DNA of 64,000 bases from Hepsetus odoe (Eukaryota; Chordata; Actinopteri; Characiformes; Hepsetidae). The position numbers and the translations under genes were made by a program. The notes under the pieces were generated by a model. It did not search any database and was not told the origin of the DNA. It saw nothing but the letters and a program-made list of their open reading frames with translations. Shown here one piece after another: positions 37,369-50,800 of the stretch. Every line of letters starts with the position of its first letter. Positions within the stretch are counted from its first letter, which is position 1. Where the stretch lies: positions 16,882,240 through 16,946,239 of the forward strand of contig CM029387.1 in the NCBI GenBank assembly GCA_017165825.1, given 5' to 3'.

Positions 37369-37928
37369 GTCAGGTGTGGGACACAGAGCTGGAGCGCAGT
37401 GCTGAAGACTGGGCTCACACATGCTTGTGGGAACACGGTCCTCCTCACCTGCTCAGGCAGATTGGCCAGAACCTGGGAGCACACTGGGGCAGGTGAGAGC
37501 TTAGCCAAAATGTTGATACAGTGATTCATTGAGTCACAATAATTTAAGATGGTAATTATAATTTCCTATAGTTTAAAGTAGGGTCAAATGCATGTAAATA
37601 AAAAATAAAATGTTAATACATTTAGAGGTAACTGTAAGAAACGTTTGAGTATTTAATGTTTATTAATAACACCTTTAGAGGGCAGCAGTGAGTGACATTT
37701 GTTTATTGGGGGTTATAATTTAGCAGTGAGTGATTTTTGTTAATAAGTTTAGAGGGCCGTAGTGAGTAACGTTTGTTGATCTGATTTTTGTAAATAACAT
37801 AATCAGAGGGTGGTGGTGAGTAATGTTTGTTTATTTGATGTTAAAACACATCTGTAGAGGGCAGCAGTGAGATTAATCTGTCTTCACTTGGCAGCTACCA
37901 AGTCTTAAGCAAATCTGAAACAAAGACA

Positions 37929-37966
<38 letters not shown>

Positions 37967-39729
37967 AGTCAAAAGTTTTAGAGCACCAGTTTTTTTTTTT
38001 TTTTTGAAAATCAAGTAGTTAAAGTCCAATGAATATTTTGAAATGATGCAAAGGTAAGTGGTGAACAACCAGAGGTTAAAAAAAAGATACGGTTACCCAA
38101 AACTGGAAAATAATGTACATTTCAGAATTACACATAAAGGCCTTATTCAGGGAACAAGAAATGGGTTAACATCTTAAAGCTGCTCTACAGCAATGGAGTT
38201 TGATCAAGCCTTGAAAGTTGGTGCTACTAATTCCTACAGGTGTCCCAGCTTTTCCTGACAATTTACAACCTTGTCTGCCTGCATAAAAGTAGTGTTGGAA
38301 CACGTTGTGTGTACTGAATCCTCGTGAGCATTATTTGAACAGTGTTGGACTGCAGAAAGCAGTGTGTTGCTGCTGTTAAAATGATGAGTAAAAGACAATG
38401 TGCAATAGAAGAGAGACAGACCATCATAACACTTAAAAGTGGTCTTTCCTACAGAGAAATTGCAAAGAAAGTCAAGGCGTCAGACTGTGAAAACAGTCTC
38501 TTTCACCATCAAAAGGCTCTCAGGAACTGGGGAGCTCTGACAGGAAGAGGTCTGGCTGACCCAAAACTATAACAGCATGAGAAGACACGTTTCTGAGAGT
38601 CAACAGCTTGCATGATCACAGGACCATAGCTTAATAGTAGACATATTAAGCCAGTCTCAGTTTCAGCTGTAAAGAGAAGACTTTGAGTTGCAGGTTTGAC
38701 AGGTCAAGTTGCAGGAAGAAAGTTGTTGCTAAGACATCAGAATAAGAAAAACAGTCTTGCCTGGGCAACAAAACACTTTCAATGGACTAGTGAAGACAGG
38801 AAGAAGGTGCTATGGACTAATGAGTTAAAATTTGACCTCTTCGGTTCATCACACAAGATTGTTGTATGCTGTTGAGTAGGCAAATGGATGGTTCCTCAAT
38901 GTGTGACATCACCTGTTAAACATGGAGGAGGAAGCGTGATGGTCTGGGTCTGTTTTGCTTAATCCAGGGTCGGTGACTTGTACAGAGTGAGAGGTGCCCT
39001 GAACATAAACGGCAACAACAGCAAACTACAGCACTATGCAGCACCCACTGGTATGCACCTAGTTGGTCAGGGGTTCATGTTACAGCAAGATAATGACCCA
39101 AAACATAAGTCCAAGCTATTCCAGAGCTACTTTAGGAAAAAAAAAAAGAACAAGATGGTAAGCTTGAAAACATGGAGCGGCCAGCACAGTCTCCAGACTT
39201 AAACCCTAACCAGCTACTTTGGGATGAACTGGCCAGAAGAGTGAAAACAAAGCAACCTACAAGTGAAGTGAAAGTGACTATTCTTGTCATTGCAAGGTCA
39301 CAGCATAGCACACAGTGAACCACAACGAAATTGGACCTCTGGATTTAACCCATGCAAACACCCTGCAGCAGTAGGCAGCTATGAAAGCGCCCAGGGAGCA
39401 GTGACAGGGACGGTACCTTGCTCAAGAGTACCTCAGGGCAACCTACTGGTAAGGGGTTTAAACCCAAAATTTTCCGATCCTGTGGCCAACTCCCAAACCA
39501 CCAGGCCACCGCTGCCCCACTGTGCCACACAGTTATGGGAACTTCTGCAACAAAGTTGGGAAGAACCTTCTGAAGAATATTTAATTTCCATTCTAGAAAG
39601 AAGGCCACAAGTGTGTTCAGCTGTTATATCGAGTCAAACGTTTAGAGTACATTTTGGTTTATACATGATTTAGTTGTTTATTTGTTCTATGCTTTCTTTC
39701 AATGAGACATTGAGCTGCTTGAATTTCAT

Positions 39730-39795
<66 letters not shown>

Positions 39796-39906
39796 GTCAA
39801 TCAGTCAGTCATTTTCTGCCGCTTGTCCCAAGCGGGATCATGGGGGAGTGCTGGAGTCCGTCCCAGCTCACACAGGGCGAAGGATGTGGGACACACCCTG
39901 GACAGG

Positions 39907-39956
<50 letters not shown>

Positions 39957-42900
39957 ATATGTAAATGTCTTGTTGTACTAAAGAAATCATGGAATCCATG
40001 TATCAAAGTAATCAAGTCAAGTCAAGTCAACTTTATTTATATAGTGCTTTTTACAACTGTTGTCACAAAGCAGCTTTACAGAATCTGGGTCAGAGCCCCA
40101 ATTGGGTAAGCCAAGGGCAACAGAGACAAGGAAAAAAATCCTCAAACATGAGTAAGAAACCCTGGGAGAAACCAAGACCCAAAACGGGAACCATCCTCCT
40201 TTGGTTGACATCGGAAATAAAAAGGAAAGGAAGAAAGAGAAAAACCCTTTATAGTGATGACTTCCAGTAAGCATGAGTTACAGTAAAAGTAAAAGAGTCC
40301 ACTGGTGACTGTAACTGGAGGTTCATGATCTAATGGTGGAAGCCCTGTTTGAGTGGGGGTAGCTTTAATCTTTGTGGCAGCAGCTCCTGCAGAAGAGCCA
40401 GTCTGATGTAGCCCATTGGAAGTTGAGGTCGGGAGAAAAATAAGATGATAGTAGTTTCCTCGACTTGGTGTAGCAGCAGGCATGGAACTCAGGAAACCCT
40501 CACAGAGATTGATGGACTTGCCCTCAGGTAATACCCAAACCCTCCACCACACAAGTGGTGGGCAGCCGCCCATCTCAAACAAAGAGAAAGGAATTAGATC
40601 TGTTTTGAACTCATTGTACAGACCATAAGTTTAAAGACTGTAGTAATGTAACTTCTTTTACAACCTGACTAAAAAGGACTCATCCAGTTTCAGTTTTGAT
40701 TTTGTTTTGGATCTCCGAGCAAACAATGGATAATGAAATCCACCGGCCTGTCTGGGCCTTGGTTTGTCCCTGAGTTTTTTGAGCGTGAGTTTATGAGTGT
40801 GAGAGGCCGTCAGCACCAACATCCCAGTTTACAGTAATTCTCTGTATCCGTGAACCCCCGGATCTGCACCTCTTAACTAACAGGAGAATGAATTATTAAA
40901 AGACTGACTAAACAAGTAAGTCTTTAGTCTGGACTTAAATACTGAGAGTTTGACTGAGTCCCGGAAAGCAGCTGGAAGACTGCTCTAGAGCTAGGAGGCT
41001 TTGAATGGAAATGCACTTCCCCCTCTAGTTGTTTTCAAAAATTCTGAGAACTGTTCGAAAACCAGTACCTTGTCATCCAAGTGAGCGTGAAGGTTCATAA
41101 CTGGAGATAAGCACGGAGAGATACTCGGGAGCGAGGCTGTTTAGGGCTTTGTAAATTAGCAGTAAAATTTTATAGCCAATGCGCAATTTCACAGAAAGCC
41201 AGTGAAGTCTAGATAATATCAGGCTAATATAATCAAATTTTTTTGATCTAATGAGGACTTTAGCTGCTGCGTTCTGGACTAACTGGAGTTTATGAAGCCT
41301 TTTACTGGAACATCCTGACAGCAGGCCATTGCAATAATCTAATCTTGAGGTGATAAATGCATGTAGCAGTATTTCTGCATCATGTAGTGTGAGGGCACTT
41401 CTAAGTTTAGCAATGTTTCTAAGGAGAAGGAAAGCTATTTAAGTGATGTTTTCAATGTGTTGATCTAGAGATAGATCTGAGTTAATTGTGATGCCCAGGC
41501 TTTTGACAGAGTGTTTAAGATTAACTGTAAAATTAGGAAAATCTAGCATTAAACCTGAAGGTTTGTCTCTAACAATTTTGTAATCTAGCAACCTCTGTCT
41601 GACATCCACTCTTTTATATCTCCTATACAATCCTCAATATTTTTTTATTTGAGTTTATCTTCAGGTTTAGATGAGATATATAATTGTGTGTCTTCAGCAG
41701 AACAATGGAAGCTGATTCCATGAGGGAGCATGTATAATATGAAGAGTAGCGGGCCTAGGACAGAACCTTGCAGAACTCCATGATTTAAACTAGGAAAGGG
41801 CTGTTCCTGTTATACCAAAAAGGTTTTCTAGTCTGTGCAGTAAGATATTGTGGTCTATGGTGTCAAACGCTGCACTAAGGTTGAGGCGGACTAGTAAGGA
41901 TACCTACCCTTTGTCAGATGCCATTCAAAGATAATTTACTATTTCAGTAATTACTGTTACTGTTACTGTTACTGTTACTATTACTGTTTCAGTGCTATGA
42001 TGTGGTTGAAAACCAGACTGAGATTTCTCAAAGATGTTATTTTCGGGTAGATATGAGCACAACTGCTGGGCCACAGCTTTCTCCAGAATCTTTGATATAA
42101 AAGGTCAATTAGAAATTGTTTGTTTGTTAACTTGAATGGATCAAGGTTAGGTTTCTTGAGTAGAGGCTTAATAACTGCAATTTTGAATACTTTTGGCACA
42201 TAGCCCGGGTTGAGAGAGGAGTTTACTATTTCTAATAAAGGCCTGATTATTAATGGCACAACCTCTTTAAGTTGTCTGGTAGGAACTGCATCCAGGATGG
42301 AAGTAGAAGATCTGGAAGAGGAAATAGCTGAGATGACGTCGGTCTGCAGAACTGCATGAAAGCAGTCTAACCTCTCTGTTGGGATTAGGTTTTGATCTGT
42401 ATCTATATCTGTTTCGGGCAGCAGATGTGCTGGGTTTGGTGTTTAAGTAGCAACCTTTGGTAGATATAATAGCTGAACATGGCATTCATGACATTCTTAC
42501 TGCAATGGAAATGAGATATTCATCAGAAAGTTCGTCTCAACTCTGTTGCAGAGGTTCTCATAAATGTGTGGCACTTGTAGGTTTTCTTTGCTTTCACTCT
42601 TCTGTCCAGTTCATCCTAAACCAGCTCAATGAACAAACAGTGAACAAACAAAAACATTTGCAACTATAATCACAATTATTTACAGAACAGCCATTTATTG
42701 GCCTAAATTTCATGATCCTGAAAGTCCTGAAATGACATTAGGATAACTGGTGGCTTGTCATTGCTGTTCTTACTGCCTGAAACCATTCCCAAACAGTATG
42801 GACAATAGTGCATGATCTCCTACTAGTTGCTACTTGGACCATGTTCTTGGTGAACTAATTATGAGAATATATACAGCAGATAACATTTAAATAATTGATG

Positions 42901-44980
42901 GTATTTGAGAAGCAATTCTTTCATGAATTCAGCTCCAAGCTATATCCCACTTTTGTCTATTTCAGCACCAAGGACAGACTTGAAAAAGGGAAGGAATATT
43001 AATACGTTTTCTGTCCAATTTTTTTTTCAGCATCATGAACATCAGCATTTTATGGAATTTTAATCGCTGCATTTAGGCCCATGAGGTCTATAGAAAAAAC
43101 AAAACAGTAAATCATAAGAGCTTTATTTCAGTATGCTACATATTTTCATTGGGTCTTATAGAATCAGCATATACATTTTGTAACTTCAGCATGAAATGCA
43201 ATTGAACTTAATGTAGGCTTAATTTTAGTTGAAAGTCAAATATCCCCCTATGAGCAGATTTGTGGTACACTGAAAATAATTATGCATTAAACTCAACTGG
43301 TGCAAATATGTGCATTGTTTTCACATGACTAAAATGTATAACGTATGTGTTCATACATACATGTGATAGGTACACTCTATCACATGTTTTGGTATGTATG
43401 TACTTTAAATCAATGACACAGTATCTACTAGATATTCAGGTTTCAAGTGCCTACAGCCAACGTGGTGACTGATGATCTTTCTTTTTTCCTCAGAGACAGG
43501 CCACCAACCTTCCATGTGCAAGCATGGTATGATGAAGTTCGTTACTTCAGCTACCCATATCCCCAGGAGTGTGAACCTTACTGTCCCTACAGATGCTCAG
43601 GACCTGTCTGCACTCACTATACACAGGTATTAAACCTGTTAAATTTCACACATCTCTAAGAGTCCAGATTTACATTTGATTTACAGAGAACAATAGTAAA
43701 AAATGCATAGTTAATTCCAACATTATAAAGAGAATTACATTTTCATTGGTTTTACATTCTGAACCAACAGATGGAAGTGTTGAATCTGCACAGAAATGGT
43801 CCACCTTTATCATTGATGTATGAATTGGTATAATATTGGTATAATAGTACTCCCAGTAAGTGCACTTTCTAGAGGTTAAATCTTACTTCATATAACAGTT
43901 TAGCTCACAATACACATCTCAGCCCACTGTTAAATTCAAACCCAGCAATAGCAAGAGCTATTTCCAACCTAGGTTGTGTTTCCCCAAAGATTTGGCACAA
44001 AGCAACAACTTCTGTATGATAGAGAAAGCACTGAAAGCAATAATATCACAGCCATAAAATGAGTATTGTTGTGCTATGAGGCTTTGGGGAAATCTGACTT
44101 TCTATTGTTTCAGAGAGTGATGACTTTTGCTATACTGAAGCGGTAGAACATGTGGGAGTGTATACTAATACTAATACAGTAATACTAATACTAATACTAA
44201 TACAATACTAATACAGTATTTTGAACTTATCAGATATAAGGGCCGCTTGTCCTAATTAGGGTTGGGGGGGGGGGGGGGGGTGCTAGAGTCCATCCCAGCT
44301 CACACAGGGCGAAGGACAGGGACACACCCTGGACAGGACTCCAGCCTATCGCAGGGAGCTGAACTAACTCAACTATACAAAAGTGCTATTTGAGCATCGC
44401 GCTCCATGTTTCTCTAGACCATCATGTATTCTTACACATCAGTCTCGTACTACTCATTGCTTAATGACCACTTCTGCTTTCAGTTTAATACATTTTGATT
44501 TGAATTTATTTTAATTGACTCATTGTGTAGCATTTAATGTTAATATTAAGCTCTTACTGCACAGTAGACTGAAGGTTGTTCCTCACTTGTAAGTAACTTT
44601 GGTAAAAAGTGTCTGCTAAATTAATAAATGTCATTTAATGATTTCTGTGTTGCTATTTAATTTCAGCTGGTTTGGGCCACAAGCAATAAAATAGGATGTG
44701 CTATCAATGTTTGTTACAACATGAATGTTTGGGGCATGATCTGGGCCAAAGCTGTCTATCTAGTCTGCAATTATTCTCCTCCGTGAGTAGTTGCTTTATT
44801 CTGACTGAATTACTGCAGTGCATTACGGATTTTAGTTCTTTCTCAGACTCTCATTTGATGCTACTTGTTTCTTATTCAGGGGGAACTGGTGGGGTCATGC
44901 TCCCTATAAACATGGACGCCCGTGCTCTGCTTGTCCGGCCAGCTATGGCGGCGGCTGCAGGGACAACTTGTGCTATAAAG
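32609..44980 (+). CDS. crispld1: crispld1 exons 1-5: signal peptide and CAP domain
   Basis: Residues 1-243. The CAP signatures are CTHYTQLVWATSNKIGCA (165-182) and YLVCNYSPPGNWWG (201-214), with CSACPASYGGGCRDNLCY at 224-241 closing the hinge. Exons 1-4 have the same lengths and phases as those of pi15. The two introns around exon 2 are long (4507 and 6001 bp) and hold nearly all of the gene's mobile elements; intron 4 is only 97 bp. Confidence 0.93.
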
Positions 44981-47795
44981 GTGTGAATTATTTTTTTATT
45001 TTATTTCACACATCAAGGCTTGATACTTGATACTTGAGACCTTGCAATGACAAGAATAGTCACTTTCACTTAATTCAGTTGAATCTTTTTCTATTAATGT
45101 TAGCAGCTTTCTGCGTGGCTGCTTAAACTGGGTTTGTCATCACAGGCCAACAGGCTCCAATAATTTGTGTCAGTTACTGTTTTGCTGAGTTCACAGTCCA
45201 TTGCTAACTTAGAGATCATAGTTTAGTTACAACAGGAGATAAATATCAGTTAGGAGAACATAAATCTTGTTCAGGATTAATACACTATATTTATTTTTTA
45301 TTACAAGTTATGTTTGGCGGTGGCCCAGTGGTGGCCTAGTGGTTAGGGAGTTGGCCACACGATTGGAAGAATGTGGGTTCAAACCCCTTACCGGTAGGTT
45401 GCCCTGAGGTACCCTTGAGCAAGGTACCGTCCCTATCACTGCTCTCTTGGCGTTTTCATAGCTGCCCCCTGCTGCAGGGTGTTTGCATGGGTTAAATGCA
45501 GAGGTCCAATTTCATTGTGGTTCACTGTGTGCTGTGCTGTGCTGCGACCACGCAATGACAAGAATAGTCACTTTCACTTCACTTTCATTTGGTTAGATTC
45601 ACGCCTGTTCAGAATGCGTTTTCTAGAGTACGTTCTGGTGGGTCCTGACGACTTTACATAAGATGAAACATGTAAGGAAACAAATGCTAAAATAAAAAAA
45701 TATATATACAAACAATTATTGCCACTATATCTACACACTTCAAATGTTTGCAACTGAAAATCCCTTCTTATAGTTCTTAAAAGCAAGATTACAGGGTTTC
45801 TCAGTGTAAACAAATCTCAAAGGTGTAAATGGACAGTCTGTCTTTACTACTATTGTTGAGCTCTATATTACAAAACAATGAGCACGCCTCTTTTTCAGAC
45901 ATAAGCATATAAACAACAAAAAATTACAATGAGAGAATGACCTTTATTTTAGTAACGTACCAAGAAACGCATTTTGATGAGCACAAAGCATGTTAATTTA
46001 ATAGGAAAAAATTATTTGATGATAAACAATTTTATAAATAGTGAAAAATCCCATTTTAAAGACGTTTCCTGCTTTTGATAAGTAGTTGTTGAGCAGAAAT
46101 TTATTTTTTTGTTTTTTTCAGATGATGGCAGTCAGAGGTATTATGATTCAGAACCAGAGGAGAGTAACTATATAGAGCCAGAGCCAGAGCCTGCCCACAG
46201 TCAGGTCTCACACCCTGCAGAGCCTTCACCATCTCCGCCTCCCAGCCACGGCTTGGACAGGAACGATGTCACCAGCACTGAACAAATGTGTAAGAAAATT
46301 TCATGTTCACCCTTCCATTGTTTCCATATGCCCATGAGATGCCCAGTGCTCAGATTTTGTGAGCAGAGTTTATTATCGGCAGTGGTAACATGAGGCGATG
46401 CCAACGACACCAAAAATCCTACATTATATTCTGATGAACAGTCCCACTGGAGCAGCTGGAGCTTTAGTCTGGTGGCCCTCTCAAGCTTAAAGACAATCCA
46501 AGTGTCTACAGTGAATAATAAAAGTTTACCACTTGGTATTTATTGTTGATTGTTAATGTCAACAATGAGTTCTGAACTGAAATCAGTACTACTGTGACCT
46601 CCATGAGAGCATGGAGTGTTGGCCTGGTCCAAGAGAATTTAAGTGGCCTTCCTCTCTGGGTGGGTAGAATTGCCATCCTTCCCTTGCACTTTGCCAATCA
46701 GTACTATTAGCTAACATAACAGCTCTGGTGGTTCTGGCTGAGCTGGTAGACTGTTACACACCTAGTGGAGTCATATTACTCTGAATCCTTGTACTTCTAC
46801 AGCTACATTGCAGGCCTCCATTCATTCTAAAGGAAGCATGGATGCCAATGGATTGTGAATGAATCTCTGCTGGATGATATCACTGACCCATGACAGTATT
46901 CTGGAGACCTTTACTTCACTGGTTCTTTCCATGTGTGTTTCCATGTGGTTCTTACCTATGGGAGATGGAGATGTGGTGGTTGGAAATGGCTTCCTCCTCT
47001 ACCAGTGCCCTCTCTGTGTATTGATGTTGGCTGTGCTGATAAGTTTAGCAGCTGTACTATTTGTAGTGCACACACAGGGCATATGAGATTAATTCATAGC
47101 AAATTGCTATAACTGGATGGATCCGATAGCAAAACCTGATTTTGTGAAAACCACAAAGTTGAGGTCAAAGTTAAAAATGGCAATAAAGAAATCTTATATA
47201 TAATAGCTATAATTTCTTCATGATTTTTTTCTCACTTGAAGCTCATTGAAACATGCATTCAGTTGTGATGTTTTTTTTAAGAATTAGATATGATATAGTT
47301 AAGTGAACCCTTTTTGTTTAAAGAAAAAAAAATTATTTCTGGAAAATTGCGAAATCAGGGATAAAACTGTGTAGTAGAAACATAGCACTGTGCACAAAAA
47401 TCTCGTTCATGCAGTCAGATTAACTGTGATTGTCCTGTTTTTGCAGCACAGCAAGTGTCCTGTGATACAAAGCTACGGGATCAGTGTAAAGGTACCACAT
47501 GCAACAGGTAAATATTCTAAAAGTTCATTCTGACAAAGTATAATCATGCTTGGATGGACATTAGCTGTGGATTCATCACTTCCCTGCGATTGATTCAATT
47601 ACAGTCCTTTAGGAAATGATCCAATGTATAATAAATTCTCAAATTTAGAAAAAGAAAAGATTCAGAAAAAAAGCAATGAATACATATCTGTAAAGGGGCC
47701 ACTTTACAAAAAGTAAAAAATGGTGCCAAAGAAGTAATTGCACTGTATTGCAATATAGACTGCTAATAATACAGTATATATATAAATATAAAAAA

Positions 47796-47850
<55 letters not shown>

Positions 47851-50800
47851 GTCTATAAATGCAATATTTTTTGTATTTTATATAAAAAGAAAAAAAAATT
47901 GTCTTTTTTCAATATCTATTTTTAATGCCCTCTGAATCATGTGCTATGTCCTAAAATAGGTTTCAATTCCATCTATCGCCTTGGATGAATTAGAAGTACC
48001 CCCACCACAAAGTTATTTTCTTCAGTTTTTTTCACAAGCAGGCAACATGTTTTATCTTTCATTATTAACAGGTATGAATGTCCCGCGGGTTGTTTATACA
48101 GTCATGGAAAAGTGATTGGGTCGGGATATTATGATATGGTAGGTGAAAGGTTCTTATACATATGTTCAACACTTAACACTTAAATGAATGACTGTGTGCA
48201 TGTTCTCTTAGATGCTAAAACATGGAAAAAAAAATGCAAATTATTTGCAAGGTTTAAGTAGCGCCCCAATTTATTAAGCCCTACAATTGGCTTAATACTT
48301 TTATGATACATTATTCAGAATCCACTTTTAAACCAGTATGAAAGTTACATTTATTATGATGTTAGGCTATCATTTTGTGAAAAATGTGATTTCCCACGTG
48401 GTATCATATAATTTAAGGCAGTATTTTAAAAGACATATGTTTTGTTCAGTAGAACAGGGTTAAAACAGTTTTCCTTCCAGAAACTCTCATGCAGGCGCTG
48501 GTTAGATACGCTTACTTTTCATTATATTTCATTATATTGGACAAATTGCTATGATAGAATGACCCAAGGTCAGTGGAGCCCTCAATTGTTGAATTTTTTT
48601 TCCAGCAATCCAGCATTTGTGGAGCAGCTTTACACACTGGAATTATAGATGATGATGGAGGCTGGCTGGATATCACAAGAGTGGGAAGAAGGCCGCGCTT
48701 CACAAAGTCCTACAAAAATGGAGTGCAAACGCTGGCGTAAGTTACAGCTGTGTTACAGGCCAAGCTACCTCTGAGGAATGCAGCACAGCTCTCACGTTTA
48801 TTTGTCTTCCATTTCCTCCACAGGAAAAACCATAGCGCTAATGCCTTCACTGTATCAAAAGTACCAGGTCAGTACAGACTGGTTTACACTTCAAATTCTC
48901 TACATTCCATAGTAATACATAGTAATTTCATATCATAGTCATTACATTAGAGTCTGAACACTGGACTTTTTAAAATTGTTCTGATGACAATATACAATCT
49001 CTCAAAAAAAGAAAAACAAAACCCAACTGTACACACTTATTTTATCGAATTTAAATTATGTGGCATGTTAGCTTGTGTGATTGTCCTATACCACGTGGAT
49101 CACACTTTAATAGAAAAATCTAAATCAAACCTGTGGTCCATCTTGCAAATGTGAAATCATTGTCAATCTGGTGCTGTAGTTTGGGTTTTTCTACTACCCA
49201 TGGACAGTTCTTCGCTCCAAAAATCTTTTGGCTTGATATTATTGGTTGGGGCATGATCCTTGTGCCAGCAGTGACATTGACGTGTTTAACAACACCAGCA
49301 GCACTAAATGAATCTATTACTGTGTCCCTGCTGTGCTGAGAATGAGCCATGATTTAAAATGCCAGCTCACTGGTGGGTCCTGAACATTGGCAAACAGGAG
49401 TAAGATCGATAACGACTGATGCAGAGAAACAGATGGATTGCCATCGTAAACTACAAAGTTTATCTAAATGGTCAGTGGAGGTAATGGAATGGACAGTTGT
49501 TGTAGATGCAAAGCAAGAGTGGCTAATGAACGGGCTGCTTAGTGCATGTGTGAGTAATAATTGAGTATGTTTGGGCAAACAGATTGTTTTAAATCTCTTT
49601 ATTTGTACTTCTTCTTCTGATCAAACACTTTAAACGTTTGGGTTTTGAAATTAATTCTTTGAAAGTTATACATTCATGAAGCCCAGAAAGTTAAAAAGTG
49701 AAGAGTTTCTGCTGCCTTAGAGGATCCAGGGGACTTTAAAGTTTGTTGGGATGATACAAACTCTTTTTGTGTTGTATACTGTATTTACAGGTATGTTTCT
49801 TGTATGTAAGACTTTTGTGCAGAACTACAGGAATATTAAACTGAGGCATGGAGCAGCTTCTGGCTCCTGTTAAGCTAAATGATCTGAATATCCATCCATT
49901 ATCTGCCGCTTGTCCCAAACGGGGTCGCGGGGGAGTGCTGGTGTCCAACCCAGCGCACACAGGGCGAGGATGGCGGACGCACCCTGGACAGGTCGCCAGC
50001 CCATCGCAGGGAGGAGCGGGACGGGGACGGCACCTTGCTCAAGGGTACCTCAGGGCAACCTATTGGGAAGGGGTTCAAACCCCTGATCCTCCGACCATGT
50101 GGCCAACACCCTAACCACTAGGCCACCACTGCCCCTGATCTGAATATCTATGTAGTTAACAGCAGTTCATGCTTACATTGACATTTGTGTTTAAACTATT
50201 CTGTTATTAAATGAATCTTGGTTTATCTTTTTTCTTCTCAGTTAAAGCTGTCTCATGTGGCATGACAGTATCACAATATTGTCCTTTCAAAAAGCCTGTC
50301 AGGCATTGCCCAAGGTGAATATTTCTCAGAAACACAACAGTAACCCAATGGCTGTGTAATTTTTTTGACTTATGAACTTTTTTTTTTCTTTAGGTTATTT
50401 TGTCCTCGTAACTGCCTGCATGACAGCCGTGCCCATGTGATTGGAACTCGTTACTATGCAGATGTAAGTCCTCTTTAAACCCTTAACAACTGAATCTCTA
50501 GTACTGGAGCATGTTTCACAAAGCAAGATTCCTTTTTGTCTCTTGACTTTAAGGCTGAATTTTGTGTTTAATTTTCTTTTAAATGGGAGTGGATTACTGT
50601 TTACTATGAATCTCCAAATGGGAAACTGTCTTTACAAACTTGCATCCAAACACCTTTGTTCTCTGACCATTTGACCAGAGATCCAGTATCTGTCGGGCAG
50701 CAATTCACGCCGGGGTAATTCAAAATGAATCTGGAGGCTACTTGGATGTGATGCCGGTGGATAAGAGGCGACAGTATAACGGCTCAAACCAGAACGGAAT

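Noticed and set aside
40142..40582. 146-codon antisense frame
   Set aside because: It lies in the 3' UTR of the antisense L2-type LINE.
44156..44222. CRISPR-like array
   Set aside because: Six-base tandem units with no unique spacers, in a vertebrate intron.
49120..49578. Cluster of medium frames on both strands in crispld1 intron 10
   Set aside because: No domain or terminal repeat recognised; chance cannot be excluded.
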